Notes: a model not told the origin generated them from the sequence alone. A DNA stretch of 64,000 nucleotides from Gemmiger gallinarum (GCF_014982805.1 NZ_JADCKC010000001.1:1054001-1118000); one strand, 5' to 3'; counted from the first letter of the stretch, positions 8,882 through 17,067 are shown. Made by a program: numbers and translations.

Positions 8882-9588
8882 CTCACGCTGCCTCCGATGT
8901 AGTCGGTCAGCGCTTCCAGAAATGCTTTCTTTTTGGGGCGGCTGATCTGCAGAGCGTAAGGTCCGACTCTTACCGTATTTTGCTGTACCTCCATCACCTG
9001 TTCAAGATTGACAAGATACCCGCTGTTGCATCGGGCAAACGGTTTGTCCGCCAGCTTTTCCTCATAGCTTTTCAGGCTGCCGGGGGTAACGAGCTCTCCG
9101 TTCTCGGTGTAAAACCGCACGTAGTGCCCCTCGCTCTCCAGATAGTAGATGGTCGACACATCAACACGGCGCAGCCCGCCGTCGATAGGCACCGCAAGAA
9201 ATGTTTTGCGGCGTCTGCGCAGGCGGTCCACAGCTTTTTGCAGCTGCTGGGAAAAGGCGAAATACGGCACCGGCTTGAGAACATAGTCCAGTGCATCCAC
9301 CGCGTAGCCCCGGATGGCAAACTGCGCCATGTTTGTGATGAAGATCAGGATGACATCCTTGTCCAATTTTCGGATGGCCTCGGCAGCAGCCATACCATCC
9401 ATGCGGCGCATCTGCACGTCCAGCAGAATGATGTCGTACACCGCCTTGTAGTCGGATACGATCTCATCCCCGTCCTCAAAGGCGGTCAGCTCAAACATCT
9501 TGCCGAACTGACGCTCATACCGGCGCACATATCCCGCAAGCTGTTCCCGCACCTGCGGGTCGTCCTCAACAATGGCGATGTGAAACAT
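8878..9588 (-). CDS. LytTR-family response regulator
   Basis: A regulator of 236 residues: receiver domain (HIAIVEDDPQ, phosphoacceptor in IILLDVQMR, Lys in YVLKPVPY) followed by a LytTR DNA-binding domain (IYYLESEGHYVRFYTENG; FARCNSGYLVNL). The ATG at 9586-9588 is chosen because AAAGGCGGG precedes it and the receiver domain starts right there; the longer upstream frame would run into the promoter. It is the first gene of a two-gene operon with the GHKL kinase. It resembles the regulator at 322-1038 in layout, so the GH3 block is bracketed by two related systems. Confidence 0.9.
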   Translation of the reverse strand: MFHIAIVEDDPQVREQLAGYVRRYERQFGKMFELTAFEDGDEIVSDYKAVYDIILLDVQMRRMDGMAAAEAIRKLDKDVILIFITNMAQFAIRGYAVDALDYVLKPVPYFAFSQQLQKAVDRLRRRRKTFLAVPIDGGLRRVDVSTIYYLESEGHYVRFYTENGELVTPGSLKSYEEKLADKPFARCNSGYLVNLEQVMEVQQNTVRVGPYALQISRPKKKAFLEALTDYIGGSVR

Positions 9589-9625
9589 CTGTTCTGCCCG
9601 CCTTTCCGCTGTAGTGATTCGACTT

Positions 9626-9654
9626 ATTATACCATGCCGTCCTCCCCGCCGCAA
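9626..9654 (-). promoter_or_regulatory. Sigma-A promoter for the second LytTR system
   Basis: On the minus strand TTGCGG (9649-9654), 17-base spacer, TATAAT (9626-9631). The leader is about 30 bases. Confidence 0.65.
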
Positions 9655-9743
9655 ACCCGGGCCGAGGCTTTTTTCACCCGCTGCCTGCGTTGCAGCGCCG
9701 GTTTTGCGCCTTCTGTTCCAGGCAGGCGGCCTATGAACAAAAC

Positions 9744-9786
9744 AAAAAAATCCCGCAGACGAAATAACATCGTCTGCGGGATTTTT
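9744..9786 (-). terminator. Terminator of tRNA-Val
   Basis: A perfect 12-bp stem (9751-9762 with 9770-9781), seven-base loop and T-run. It abuts the encoded CCA of the tRNA. A-run and T-run flank the stem on both sides, so it could also stop transcription from the left. Confidence 0.9.
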
Positions 9787-9863
9787 TGGTGGAGAATTAG
9801 GGACTCGAACCCCAGACCCCTTGCGTGTGATGCAAATGCTCTAACCAGCTGAGCTAATCCTCC
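9787..9863 (-). tRNA. tRNA-Val (anticodon CAC)
   Basis: A 77-base cloverleaf on the minus strand including an encoded CCA end. The acceptor stem is GGAGGAT with ATTCTCC. The D-arm GCTC/GAGC, anticodon stem TTTGC/GCAAG (one G-U pair), loop ATCACAC with T33 and anticodon CAC, and T-arm GGTTCGAGTCC are all in place. CAC reads GUG codons, fitting a GC-rich genome. It has its own promoter and terminator. Confidence 0.95.
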
Positions 9864-9875
9864 GTAACAGGGAAA

Positions 9876-9904
9876 ATTATAGCACAGCTCAAAACAAAAA
9901 TCAA
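9876..9904 (-). promoter_or_regulatory. Promoter of tRNA-Val
   Basis: On the minus strand TTGATT (9899-9904), 17 bases, TATAAT (9876-9881), giving a start about six bases before the mature 5' end. The -35 lies inside the distal arm of the rnf terminator. Confidence 0.7.
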
Positions 9905-9962
9905 GCCCCATCCCCTACTTTTTTTCTCAATGAGATTCCAGCGGGGGCCGGGGCTTGATTTT
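9897..9962 (-). terminator. Terminator of the rnf operon
   Basis: Perfect 13-bp arms (9897-9909 and 9950-9962) enclose a loop that contains further C-run/G-run pairing and a small TCTCA/TGAGA hairpin. T-rich sequence follows on the minus strand. It lies 18 bases after the rnfB stop. Confidence 0.8.
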
Positions 9963-9979
9963 ATGGTGTTGTCAGCCTG

Positions 9980-10825
9980 TTACAGCACAGCGTGCTCGGG
10001 CACGGGAGCGTCCACCGACGTGGGGCCGCCCTCCACCCAGTGGATGACCTTCTTGGGGCACTTTTCCACACAGGTGCCGCAGCCGTTGCACTTGGTATAA
10101 TCGATGCGGGCCACGTTGTTATGCAGGAAGATGGCCTCCTGCGGGCAGTTCTTGACGCAGATGCCGCAGGCAATACAGCCGGTCTTGCAGGCCTTGACCA
10201 CGGCAGCGCCCCGCTCCTTGTTGCGGCAGAGCACCGCGGGCTGGGGTGCAATGGGCTTCATCTTGAGCAGACCGCGGGGGCAGGCACGGGTGCAGGCAGT
10301 GCAGCCGGTGCACAGTTCACGGTCGACCACCGCCACGCCGTCCTTGATGCTGAGGGCGTGGAACATACAGGCATTGACGCAGTCGCCAAAGCCCAGACAG
10401 CCGAAGGAACAGGCCGTGGGACCGCCAGCCACGGCAGCCGCCGCGGCGCAGCTCTGGATGCCGTGGTACTCAAACCGCACACCGCAGTTTTTGCCGCCGT
10501 TGCAGGAGACAAAAGCCCGCAGGCTGGGGCGGTCGCTTTCCTCCGCGCCCATGATGCGGTTGATGGCATCGGCAGTCTTGTCGCCGCCGGGAGCGCACTT
10601 GTGAGTGGGCGCACCGTCCATGACGATGGCCTTGGCATAGTCGGCACAGCCGGCGTAACCGCAGCCGCCGCAGTTGGCGCCCGCCAGGCATTCGTTGATC
10701 TCGGCAATGCGGGGATCTTCATAAACGGCCATGAACTTGGAGGCAAGAACCAGAATGATACTGCCCGCCAGGCCCAGAACCGCCAGCACGATCACCGCAA
10801 AGACGATCGGGTTTGCTGTAATCAT
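9980..10825 (-). CDS. rnfB: Rnf complex subunit B (iron-sulfur protein)
   Basis: A 281-residue subunit of the ferredoxin:NAD+ oxidoreductase that couples electron transfer to ion pumping. One N-terminal membrane helix (about 5-28) is followed by the Fe-S motif NCGGCGYAGC near residue 54. Several cysteine clusters come next, including CTGCTACTRACP, CIACGICVKNCP and CNGCGTCVEKCP, each of the CxxCxxCxxxCP type; CLGFGDCVNAC adds another. It is the electron entry subunit for reduced ferredoxin. The ATG at 10823-10825 is preferred to an in-frame TTG three codons upstream. It is the last gene of the operon, 16 bases after rnfA. Confidence 0.95.
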   Translation of the reverse strand: MITANPIVFAVIVLAVLGLAGSIILVLASKFMAVYEDPRIAEINECLAGANCGGCGYAGCADYAKAIVMDGAPTHKCAPGGDKTADAINRIMGAEESDRPSLRAFVSCNGGKNCGVRFEYHGIQSCAAAAAVAGGPTACSFGCLGFGDCVNACMFHALSIKDGVAVVDRELCTGCTACTRACPRGLLKMKPIAPQPAVLCRNKERGAAVVKACKTGCIACGICVKNCPQEAIFLHNNVARIDYTKCNGCGTCVEKCPKKVIHWVEGGPTSVDAPVPEHAVL

Positions 10826-10841
10826 TATCCTCAAATCCCCC

Positions 10842-11486
10842 TTACAAGATCGCGTTGATGATGTTTTCGACCAGACCGCCGAAGCCCATGAAGCTCAGGG
10901 AAGTGATGGCCGCAGACACCAGCGTGATGGGCAGTCCCTTGAAGCTCTCGGGCGGGTCGGCGTTCTCCACACGCTGGCGCACGCCGCAGAACAGCACCAT
11001 GGCCAGCAGGAAGCCGATACCGGCACCGGCAGCGCAGACCAGCGCCTCGGCAAAAGCAAAGCCGAAGCCGTGGGTTGCGATATCGCCGGAGTAGTCCTGC
11101 ACCGCCAGAATGGTAACGCCCAGAACGCAGCAGTTGGTGGTGATCAGGGGCAGGTAAACGCCCAGAGCGCTGTACAGCGCGGGGATGTAACGCTTGAGGG
11201 TGATCTCAATGAGCTGGACCAGAACAGCGATGACCAGAATGAAGATAATGGTCTGCATGTAGCCCAGGTTGTTGGCATCCAGCAGGAACACCTGGATGGG
11301 GAAGGTCACGGCGGTGGCGATGAGCATGACGACGATGACCGCCATACCCATGCCCACCGAGGAATCCAGCTTCTTGGACACGCCCAGGAAGGGGCAGATG
11401 CCCAGGAACTGAACCAGCACGTAGTTATTGACCAGGATCATGCTGAAAAGGATGGTTGCAAAAGTTGCGATATTTTCGGCACTCAC
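10842..11486 (-). CDS. rnfA: Rnf complex subunit A (membrane)
   Basis: A 214-residue integral membrane protein with about six helices, of the RnfA/NqrE family. The family signature NNYVLVQFLGICPFLGVSK is near the N terminus and TNCCVLGV in the middle; the paired Cys positions are those thought to hold an intramembrane Fe-S centre between RnfA and RnfE. The start overlaps the rnfE stop by four bases (ATGA). Part of the ion-translocating core. Confidence 0.95.
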   Translation of the reverse strand: MSAENIATFATILFSMILVNNYVLVQFLGICPFLGVSKKLDSSVGMGMAVIVVMLIATAVTFPIQVFLLDANNLGYMQTIIFILVIAVLVQLIEITLKRYIPALYSALGVYLPLITTNCCVLGVTILAVQDYSGDIATHGFGFAFAEALVCAAGAGIGFLLAMVLFCGVRQRVENADPPESFKGLPITLVSAAITSLSFMGFGGLVENIINAIL

Positions 11487-12175
11487 TGTTCAGCACCTCC
11501 TTCGTTGGCGGCCTTGGCGGTCTCCTGCTCTTCCAGAAGGACTTCGCCGCAGGTCTTGCGCTCGATGGGATGGTTGGTTTTCTTCTCGATCCAGACGCAC
11601 AGCGCCATCAGGCAGCCGAAGACGAAGAAGCCGCCGGGGGCCTGGTTCATCAGCGTCATACGGTCGACGGAATCGGGAATGATCTGGATGCCCATCCAGC
11701 TGCCGTTGCCGATGATCTCGCGGATGGAGGACATGAGCACCATGGTCAGGATGTAGCCGATGCCCATGCCCAGACCGTCGAGAGCAGAATCCACAACGGT
11801 GTTTTTGCAGGCGAACATCTCGGCACGGCCGAGGATGATGCAGTTGACGACGATCAGTGCCAGGAAAACGCCCAGGGCGTCATACAGCTCCGGCACATAG
11901 GCCTGCAGCACCATCTGTACCACGGTAACGAAGGTTGCGATGATGACAATGTAGCAGGGCAGATGGACCTTGGCGGGAATGACCTTGCGCAGGGCGGAAA
12001 TCACGATGTTGGAGCCCAGCAGAACGAACGTCATGGCCAGGCCCATGCCCAGAGCGCCGGAAACGGTGGTGGTGACGGCCAGAGCCGAGCAGCAGCCCAG
12101 GACCAGACGCAGGACGGGGTTTTCACGGATGATGCCGGCGGTAAATACACGCCATTTGCTTTGCTTTTCGGCCAT
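11483..12175 (-). CDS. rnfE: Rnf complex subunit E (membrane)
   Basis: A 230-residue membrane subunit of the RnfE/NqrD family, related to RnfA. ENPVLRLVLGCCSALAVT near the start and VVNCIILGRAEMFA centrally carry the conserved Cys residues expected to pair with those of RnfA at the intramembrane Fe-S site. About six helices; a soluble Glu-rich tail follows. The start codon directly abuts the rnfG stop. Function: ion channel part of the Rnf pump. Confidence 0.95.
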   Translation of the reverse strand: MAEKQSKWRVFTAGIIRENPVLRLVLGCCSALAVTTTVSGALGMGLAMTFVLLGSNIVISALRKVIPAKVHLPCYIVIIATFVTVVQMVLQAYVPELYDALGVFLALIVVNCIILGRAEMFACKNTVVDSALDGLGMGIGYILTMVLMSSIREIIGNGSWMGIQIIPDSVDRMTLMNQAPGGFFVFGCLMALCVWIEKKTNHPIERKTCGEVLLEEQETAKAANEGGAEQ

Positions 12176-12763
12176 TTATGCCACCCCCTTCAGCTCATTG
12201 TTGTAGCAGTCGATGGCCTGATTGACTGCAGTGAAAACGGCCTTGGAGGACACCGTCGCACCTGCGATGGCATCCACCGGGCTGCCCGCAGAGACCTGCT
12301 GGGAGCCGTCCCAGCCCACAAAGCCGGAGTAGAAGCTCTCCTCACCGGTCTTGGTGCCGATACCGGCGGTCTGAGTGGAGGCATCCACCTTGATGTTGGT
12401 GATGGTGCCGGTGGAATCAAAGGCCACATAGACGGTGACCGTCTTGCCGGAGTAGCCGCCGGCTGCGGACTTGACGGCCACGGCGCCGTCGGCAGTGTAG
12501 GCTGCGCCTTCCACGCCGTCGGTCTGGAGGGCTTCCGCCTCCACCTGGGTCAGGCTGTCGGCCTGGGTGCCCTCGGGAAGGACCTCAATGTAAGAGTTGA
12601 GGGTCTCGAGGCGGGTGTTTTCTTCAATAATGGGAGCCGTCATATCGTTGAGCACGGCCAGGATCGCGCTGCATACCACGCAGATCACAACCAGAACGAT
12701 AACGGGAACCACCATGGTCTTGACCACGCTTTCCTGGGGCGCGGCGTTCTGTTTGTTTGCCAT
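12176..12763 (-). CDS. rnfG: Rnf complex subunit G (covalent FMN)
   Basis: A 195-residue subunit with one N-terminal membrane helix (about 17-38) and an extracytoplasmic FMN-binding domain. AGATVSSKAV near the C terminus is the S/TGAT-type flavinylation site, whose Thr receives FMN from ApbE; an apbE gene lies at 28475-29503. I start at the ATG overlapping the rnfD stop (TAATG). Electrons pass through it between the RnfB/C side and the RnfD/A/E core. Confidence 0.95.
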   Translation of the reverse strand: MANKQNAAPQESVVKTMVVPVIVLVVICVVCSAILAVLNDMTAPIIEENTRLETLNSYIEVLPEGTQADSLTQVEAEALQTDGVEGAAYTADGAVAVKSAAGGYSGKTVTVYVAFDSTGTITNIKVDASTQTAGIGTKTGEESFYSGFVGWDGSQQVSAGSPVDAIAGATVSSKAVFTAVNQAIDCYNNELKGVA

Positions 12764-13755
12764 TATGCTGCCCCTCCCTTTCCGGCGGAGGCTGCGGCCG
12801 CCTGATTCTCTGCCTTTTTCTTGGGCTTGACACGGCCCAGAGGAATCTGATGGCCCCACTCGTTGAACCACGGGGTCAGCAGATTGCCCATGAGGATGGC
12901 GTAGCTCATGCCTTCATTCATGCTGCCGAAGTTGCGGATGAGGAAGGTGAGCAGGCCGATGACGATACCATAGATCAGCTTGCCCCGGGTGGTGAAGGGG
13001 CTGGTGACGTAGTCGGTGGCCATAAAGACGGCGCCGAACATCAGGCCGCCGGACAGGATCTCGGCCACAGCGGTGTGCAGATCGCCGGAGGCAATGAGGG
13101 TCAGCACAAAGACGGTGCCCACAATGCTGCCGGGAATGGCAAAGCTGATGGTGCGGGTGAACAGCAGGAAGGCCAGGCCCACCACAATGGTGAGGATGCA
13201 GGTCTCACCCAGCATGCCGCCGTGCAGGCCCAGGAACAGGTCCAACAGGCTGACGGTGGACTGATCCACGCTGCTGGAAAGGGGCGTGGCGCTGGCCAGG
13301 GCATCCACCGCCAGGTCGGGATAGACATAGGCGGTCATGCGGGAGGTAAAGCCCAAAAACAGAACGATACGTCCCACCAGAGCGGGGTTGGCCACGTTGT
13401 AGCCCAGGCCGCCGAACATCTGCTTGACGATGACGATAGCCACAAAGGCACCCACGATGCAGATCCACAGGGGCATGCCCACCGGCACGTTGAGGGCCAG
13501 GATGATGCCGGTGACCACGGCGGAGAGGTCCCCCACCGGGTTGCGCTTGTGCATCAGAAGGGTATAGAGATATTCAAAGCCTACACAGGCGGCGGTGGTC
13601 ACGGCGACCACCAGCAGCGCGCGCATACCGAAAATGAAGGCCGACGCCACAACGGTGGGAAGCAGGGCAATGACCACGTTTCCCATCAGGCTGCGGTTGG
13701 AGGCGCTGTCCCGGATATGCGGTGAGGCAGTTACGATCAGGCGTTGTTCTTCCAT
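12763..13755 (-). CDS. rnfD: Rnf complex subunit D (membrane, covalent FMN)
   Basis: A 330-residue membrane protein with about ten helices, RnfD/NqrB family. ASATPLSSS holds the Thr that is flavinylated by ApbE in this family. GNxxA-type loops and the SPFTTRGKLIYG segment are typical. The C-terminal tail is Lys/Ala-rich. It starts three bases after rnfC. With RnfG, RnfA and RnfE it forms the ion-pumping core. Confidence 0.95.
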   Translation of the reverse strand: MEEQRLIVTASPHIRDSASNRSLMGNVVIALLPTVVASAFIFGMRALLVVAVTTAACVGFEYLYTLLMHKRNPVGDLSAVVTGIILALNVPVGMPLWICIVGAFVAIVIVKQMFGGLGYNVANPALVGRIVLFLGFTSRMTAYVYPDLAVDALASATPLSSSVDQSTVSLLDLFLGLHGGMLGETCILTIVVGLAFLLFTRTISFAIPGSIVGTVFVLTLIASGDLHTAVAEILSGGLMFGAVFMATDYVTSPFTTRGKLIYGIVIGLLTFLIRNFGSMNEGMSYAILMGNLLTPWFNEWGHQIPLGRVKPKKKAENQAAAASAGKGGAA

Positions 13756-13758
13756 CTG

Positions 13759-15099
13759 TCATTTACCTGCCTTTTCAGTTTTTTGTTTGAGATACCACGC
13801 CTTTGCCAGCGCCATGGTCTGGGAGACGGGGCGCTTGGCCGGGCAGGCGTAAGTACAGCTGCCGCAGGCGACGCAAAGGTCGATGCAGCGCTTCTGCAGA
13901 GCCTCAAAGTCCTTGTTTTTGAAGTTCTCGGCAATGATGACCGGCTCCAAGCCCATGGGGCAGGCTTCGATGCAGCGGCCGCAGCGGATGCAGGGGTCGG
14001 CCTCAGGCAGGGTGGCTGCCTTGCGGCTGAACAGCAGCAGGCCGTTATTCTGCTTGAGCACCGGGAAGTCGGCACTGGGAGAGGCGCCGCCCATCATGGG
14101 GCCGCCGAAGATGATCTTGCCCAGCTCCACGTCGGGCTTGATGCCGCCGCAGGCCTCGATGACATCCCGGTAGAGGGTGCCGATGGGCACTTCCACGTTC
14201 TGGGGCTTGACAACGGCGTCGCCGTCCACGGTGACGCGCTTGGAGACCAGCGGCATGCCGGTCTTGAGGTACTTGCCCAGGGTGGAGACGCTGGTCACGT
14301 TCATGACGACGCAGCCGCAGTCGGCGGGGATGCCCGCCTTGCCGGAGGGCGCCGTCTGGGGCACCTCCCGGCCGGTGCAGGTCTCGATGAGGGTCTTCTC
14401 AGCGCCCTGGGGGTAACGCATGGGCAGCGGCTTGACCGACACCCCCTGCATGTCCCGGGTCAGCGAGAACATCAGGTCGATGCACTCGGGCTTGTTGCGC
14501 TCGATACCAATAATACAGTTGGGAATGTTGCAGTACTTCATGACGGCAGTGATGCCCGAAATGATAGTGTCGCTGCATTCCAGCATTTCCCGTGCGTCGG
14601 TGGTCAGGTACGGCTCGCACTCGGCCGCGTTGATGATCAGCGTGTCGATGGTGTTGGCCGCCAGCTTGACGTGCGTCGGGAAACCGGCGCCGCCCACACC
14701 CACCAGACCGCAGTCCCGGATGGCAGCCAGCAGGCTGTCCTTGTCCGTGACCGTGGGCGGTGTGCAGGACGGGTCTACCGTCTGCTTTCCATCGGTCTTG
14801 ATGGCTACGGCCTTGCATACGGCGCCGTTGACCATCCGCATCGTTGCCACATCCAGCACCGTGCCGGATACGCTGGAGTGGATGTTGGCACTGACAAAGC
14901 CGCCGGCCTTGCCGATGAGTGTGCCGACCATGACGGTGTCGCCTTTTTTGACGACGGGTTCCGCCGGTGCACCGATGTGCATCTGCATGGGAATGACCAC
15001 GTGTTCCGGCACCGGCATCTGAACCGTTGCCAGACCGGCGGTGGCTTTCTCATGCGGCACCCGGGCGCCCTTTGCGGAACGCTTGAGTCCTTTCAGCAT
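13759..15099 (-). CDS. rnfC: Rnf complex subunit C (NADH-binding)
   Basis: A 446-residue soluble subunit, first in the operon. The N-terminal part resembles a barrel-sandwich domain (PVPEHVVIPMQMHIG). The central part has the FMN/NADH-binding Rossmann-like segment GLVGVGGAGFPTHVK and the ECEPYLTTD motif shared with NuoF. Two CxxCxxCxxxCP Fe-S motifs lie near the end (CIRCGRCIEACP, CVACGSCTYACP). It docks NAD(H) to the complex. The ATG at 15097-15099 is chosen because GGGGAGGAG precedes it; longer frames would cross the promoter. Confidence 0.95.
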   Translation of the reverse strand: MLKGLKRSAKGARVPHEKATAGLATVQMPVPEHVVIPMQMHIGAPAEPVVKKGDTVMVGTLIGKAGGFVSANIHSSVSGTVLDVATMRMVNGAVCKAVAIKTDGKQTVDPSCTPPTVTDKDSLLAAIRDCGLVGVGGAGFPTHVKLAANTIDTLIINAAECEPYLTTDAREMLECSDTIISGITAVMKYCNIPNCIIGIERNKPECIDLMFSLTRDMQGVSVKPLPMRYPQGAEKTLIETCTGREVPQTAPSGKAGIPADCGCVVMNVTSVSTLGKYLKTGMPLVSKRVTVDGDAVVKPQNVEVPIGTLYRDVIEACGGIKPDVELGKIIFGGPMMGGASPSADFPVLKQNNGLLLFSRKAATLPEADPCIRCGRCIEACPMGLEPVIIAENFKNKDFEALQKRCIDLCVACGSCTYACPAKRPVSQTMALAKAWYLKQKTEKAGK

Positions 15100-15144
15100 A
15101 AAAGCTCCTCCCCTGATTTTCCATGTTCCTGCCGCGCCGGGGGG

Positions 15145-15199
15145 CTGCGGCAAATGGTCTCGAATATTACACAAAAGTATTGTAACATCTTTGCCGCAG
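15145..15199. promoter_or_regulatory. Candidate operator: inverted 10-mers around the rnf start site
   Basis: CTGCGGCAAA at 15145-15154 and its exact reverse complement at 15190-15199 flank the rnf -10 and start point. The same 10-mer recurs at 15687-15696 inside the promoter of the BlaI-type repressor. The pattern suggests a shared operator; binding is untested. Confidence 0.5.
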
Positions 15200-15206
15200 A
15201 AGTCAA
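15179..15206 (-). promoter_or_regulatory. Sigma-A promoter of the rnf operon
   Basis: On the minus strand TTGACT (15201-15206), 16-base spacer, TACAAT (15179-15184). The leader to rnfC is about 75 bases. The spacer contains the repeated TTTGCCGCAG element. Confidence 0.7.
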
Positions 15207-15244
15207 CAAAAAACCGCATAGCACGGCCTTTTGTCAAGGTTTTA

Positions 15245-15637
15245 TCAATCATAGTCATACTCCGGACTTTCTGCCACGCGGGCATCCAGCCAACGGGCCA
15301 AAGCCTCCATTTTTGCGTAGCTGAGACGCCCGGTATCGGCCAGCGTTTTGACCAAAGAACGTACATCTCCATTGTATAAAACTTCCAAATGCTCTGCGGT
15401 AGCCGCACCACAGTAAGTCTCCCTGCGGACCAGCGGAGTGTACACATTTTTGTTCCCCAGCCGCTCGCTGCGGACAAATCTTTTTTTCTCCAGCCGCATC
15501 AAAAAATTCAAAAGAGTCGAATCCGCCCACCGGCAGGCGGCGGGCAGCCGTGCCCCGATCTCCCGCCGGGTGGCCGCTCGTCCGCAATCCCACAGGGCGC
15601 ACATGACGCGCTCCTCACTGATCGGCAAAGTCTGCAT
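15245..15637 (-). CDS. BlaI/MecI/CopY-type transcriptional repressor
   Basis: A 130-residue protein. The N-terminal winged helix has WDCGRAATRREIGARL followed by WADSTLLNFLMRLEKKRFV, the recognition-helix pattern of the BlaI/MecI/CopY (Penicillinase_R) family. The C-terminal helices would form the dimerisation part. I choose the ATG with GGGAGG nine bases upstream; a second ATG lies six codons earlier. No BlaR1-type membrane protease is next to it, so the usual beta-lactam switch is not evident. It is immediately upstream of the rnf promoter in the same direction, and both promoters carry the same 10-mer, which makes rnf a plausible target. Confidence 0.8.
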   Translation of the reverse strand: MQTLPISEERVMCALWDCGRAATRREIGARLPAACRWADSTLLNFLMRLEKKRFVRSERLGNKNVYTPLVRRETYCGAATAEHLEVLYNGDVRSLVKTLADTGRLSYAKMEALARWLDARVAESPEYDYD

Positions 15638-15678
15638 GCCGCATTCCTCCCACATATGCCTATGATTTAGCAGATTTT

Positions 15679-15708
15679 ATTTTACGTTTGCCGCAGATAT
15701 TTTGTCAA
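15679..15708 (-). promoter_or_regulatory. Promoter of the BlaI-type repressor, with the shared 10-mer
   Basis: On the minus strand TTGACA (15703-15708), 18-base spacer, TAAAAT (15679-15684). The spacer contains TTTGCCGCAG (15687-15696), as in the rnf promoter, suggesting autoregulation. Confidence 0.65.
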
Positions 15709-15846
15709 GCGAGCGGATGTGACAAATTTCTCCCGTGTTTTTGGGCAATTTTTCAGTCTTGTTTTTTACGTTTGTCTTAGTTTGTGTGTTCAAATTGCGT
15801 ACACTTGTGTCATTTGGCAGACATTTCCGCTTTTTGCCCCATTTTT

Positions 15847-15861
15847 TCGGCACAGTGCCGA
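15847..15861. repeat. 15-base palindrome upstream of serC promoter
   Basis: TCGGCAC, one base, GTGCCGA: a perfect 7-bp inverted repeat ending 12 bases before the serC -35. A possible operator. Confidence 0.4.
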
Positions 15862-15873
15862 AGGGTTTTCCAT

Positions 15874-15902
15874 TGAGATTTTTTCGGGATGGCTCGTATA
15901 AT
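15874..15902 (+). promoter_or_regulatory. Sigma-A promoter for serC-serA
   Basis: TTGAGA (15874-15879), 17 bases, TATAAT (15897-15902). Leader of about 60 bases with a small CCTG/CAGG hairpin before the serC ribosome site GGGGAGG. Confidence 0.75.
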
Positions 15903-15969
15903 ACTGGTATGCGCTGACGGCGCAAGCATCCTGGCTGAGAGAGACAGGAAATTAGGGGAGGTTTTTTCC

Positions 15970-17067
15970 ATGAATCGTGTATATAACTTCAGTGCGGGGC
16001 CCTCGATGCTGCCCGTACCCGTTTTGGAGCGTGCCCAGGCCGAACTGCTGGACTACCATGGTTCCGGCCAGAGCGTGATGGAAATGAGCCACCGCAGCAA
16101 ATGGTTTGACGATATCATCAAAAACACCGAGGCATCCATCCGCCGTGTGCTGAAGGTCCCCGACAATTATAAGATCGGCTTTTTCCAGGGCGGCGCCACC
16201 CAGCAGTTTGCCATGGTTCCCCTGAACTTCATGACCACCGGCAAGGCCGACTATCTGGTCACCGGCAACTTCTCCAAGAAAGCCGCCGAGGAGGCCGCCA
16301 AGTTCGGCGAGGCCCGTGTGGTTGCCTCCAGCAAGGACCGCAACTTTACCTACATTCCCGATGTCAAGGCCATCGACTACGACGCCGATGCCAGCTATGT
16401 GCACATCTGCCAGAACAACACCATCTTCGGCACCCGCTTTGCGGAGGTGCCTGAGGTGGAGGGCCTGCCCCTGGTGGCGGACATGAGCTCGATGATCTTC
16501 TCCGAGCCGGTGGACGTGAGCAAGTACGGCTGCATCTACTTCGGCGTGCAGAAGAACGTGGCCCCCGCCGGCATGGCCATCGCCATTATCCGGGACGACA
16601 TGCTGGGCAAGAGCGCCAAGAGCATTCCCGCCGCCAACATTCCCACCATGATGAACTACACCACCCTGCTGAACAAGGACAGCATGTACAACACCCCGCC
16701 CTGCTGGTGCATCTACATGACCGGGCTGGTCATGGACTATCTGGAGCACGACATCGGCGGTCTGGACGAGATGAAGAAGATCAACGAGGCCAAGGCCAAG
16801 GTGCTCTACGACTATCTGGACAGCCAGGACTTCTACACCAATCCCGTGGAGCACAAATACCGCAGCATGATGAACGTCACCTTCACCAGCCCCAACCCCG
16901 ACATGGACAAGAAGTTCTGCGCCGCGGCCACCGAGGCGGGCTTCGTCAACCTGAAGGGCCATCGTCTGGTGGGCGGCATGCGCGCCTCCATCTACAACGC
17001 CATGCCGCCGGAGGGCGTGGACAAGCTGGTCGCTTTCATGGAGCAGTTCCGCAAGGAAAACGCCTGA
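15970..17067 (+). CDS. serC: Phosphoserine aminotransferase
   Basis: A 365-residue class V aminotransferase of the SerC family, second step of serine synthesis (3-phosphohydroxypyruvate to phosphoserine, with glutamate as donor). VYNFSAGPSMLPVPVLE opens the protein, FFQGGATQQFAMVP binds the phosphate, and the PLP-linked Lys is in FGVQKNVAPAG. Length is normal for the family. The ATG at 15970 follows GGGGAGG; an in-frame upstream ATG overlaps the promoter and is rejected. Followed after 60 bases by serA. Confidence 0.95.
   Translation: MNRVYNFSAGPSMLPVPVLERAQAELLDYHGSGQSVMEMSHRSKWFDDIIKNTEASIRRVLKVPDNYKIGFFQGGATQQFAMVPLNFMTTGKADYLVTGNFSKKAAEEAAKFGEARVVASSKDRNFTYIPDVKAIDYDADASYVHICQNNTIFGTRFAEVPEVEGLPLVADMSSMIFSEPVDVSKYGCIYFGVQKNVAPAGMAIAIIRDDMLGKSAKSIPAANIPTMMNYTTLLNKDSMYNTPPCWCIYMTGLVMDYLEHDIGGLDEMKKINEAKAKVLYDYLDSQDFYTNPVEHKYRSMMNVTFTSPNPDMDKKFCAAATEAGFVNLKGHRLVGGMRASIYNAMPPEGVDKLVAFMEQFRKENA

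Noticed and set aside
15925-15969. Riboswitch in the serC leader
   Set aside because: The leader is only about 60 bases with one small hairpin; no known aptamer core is visible.
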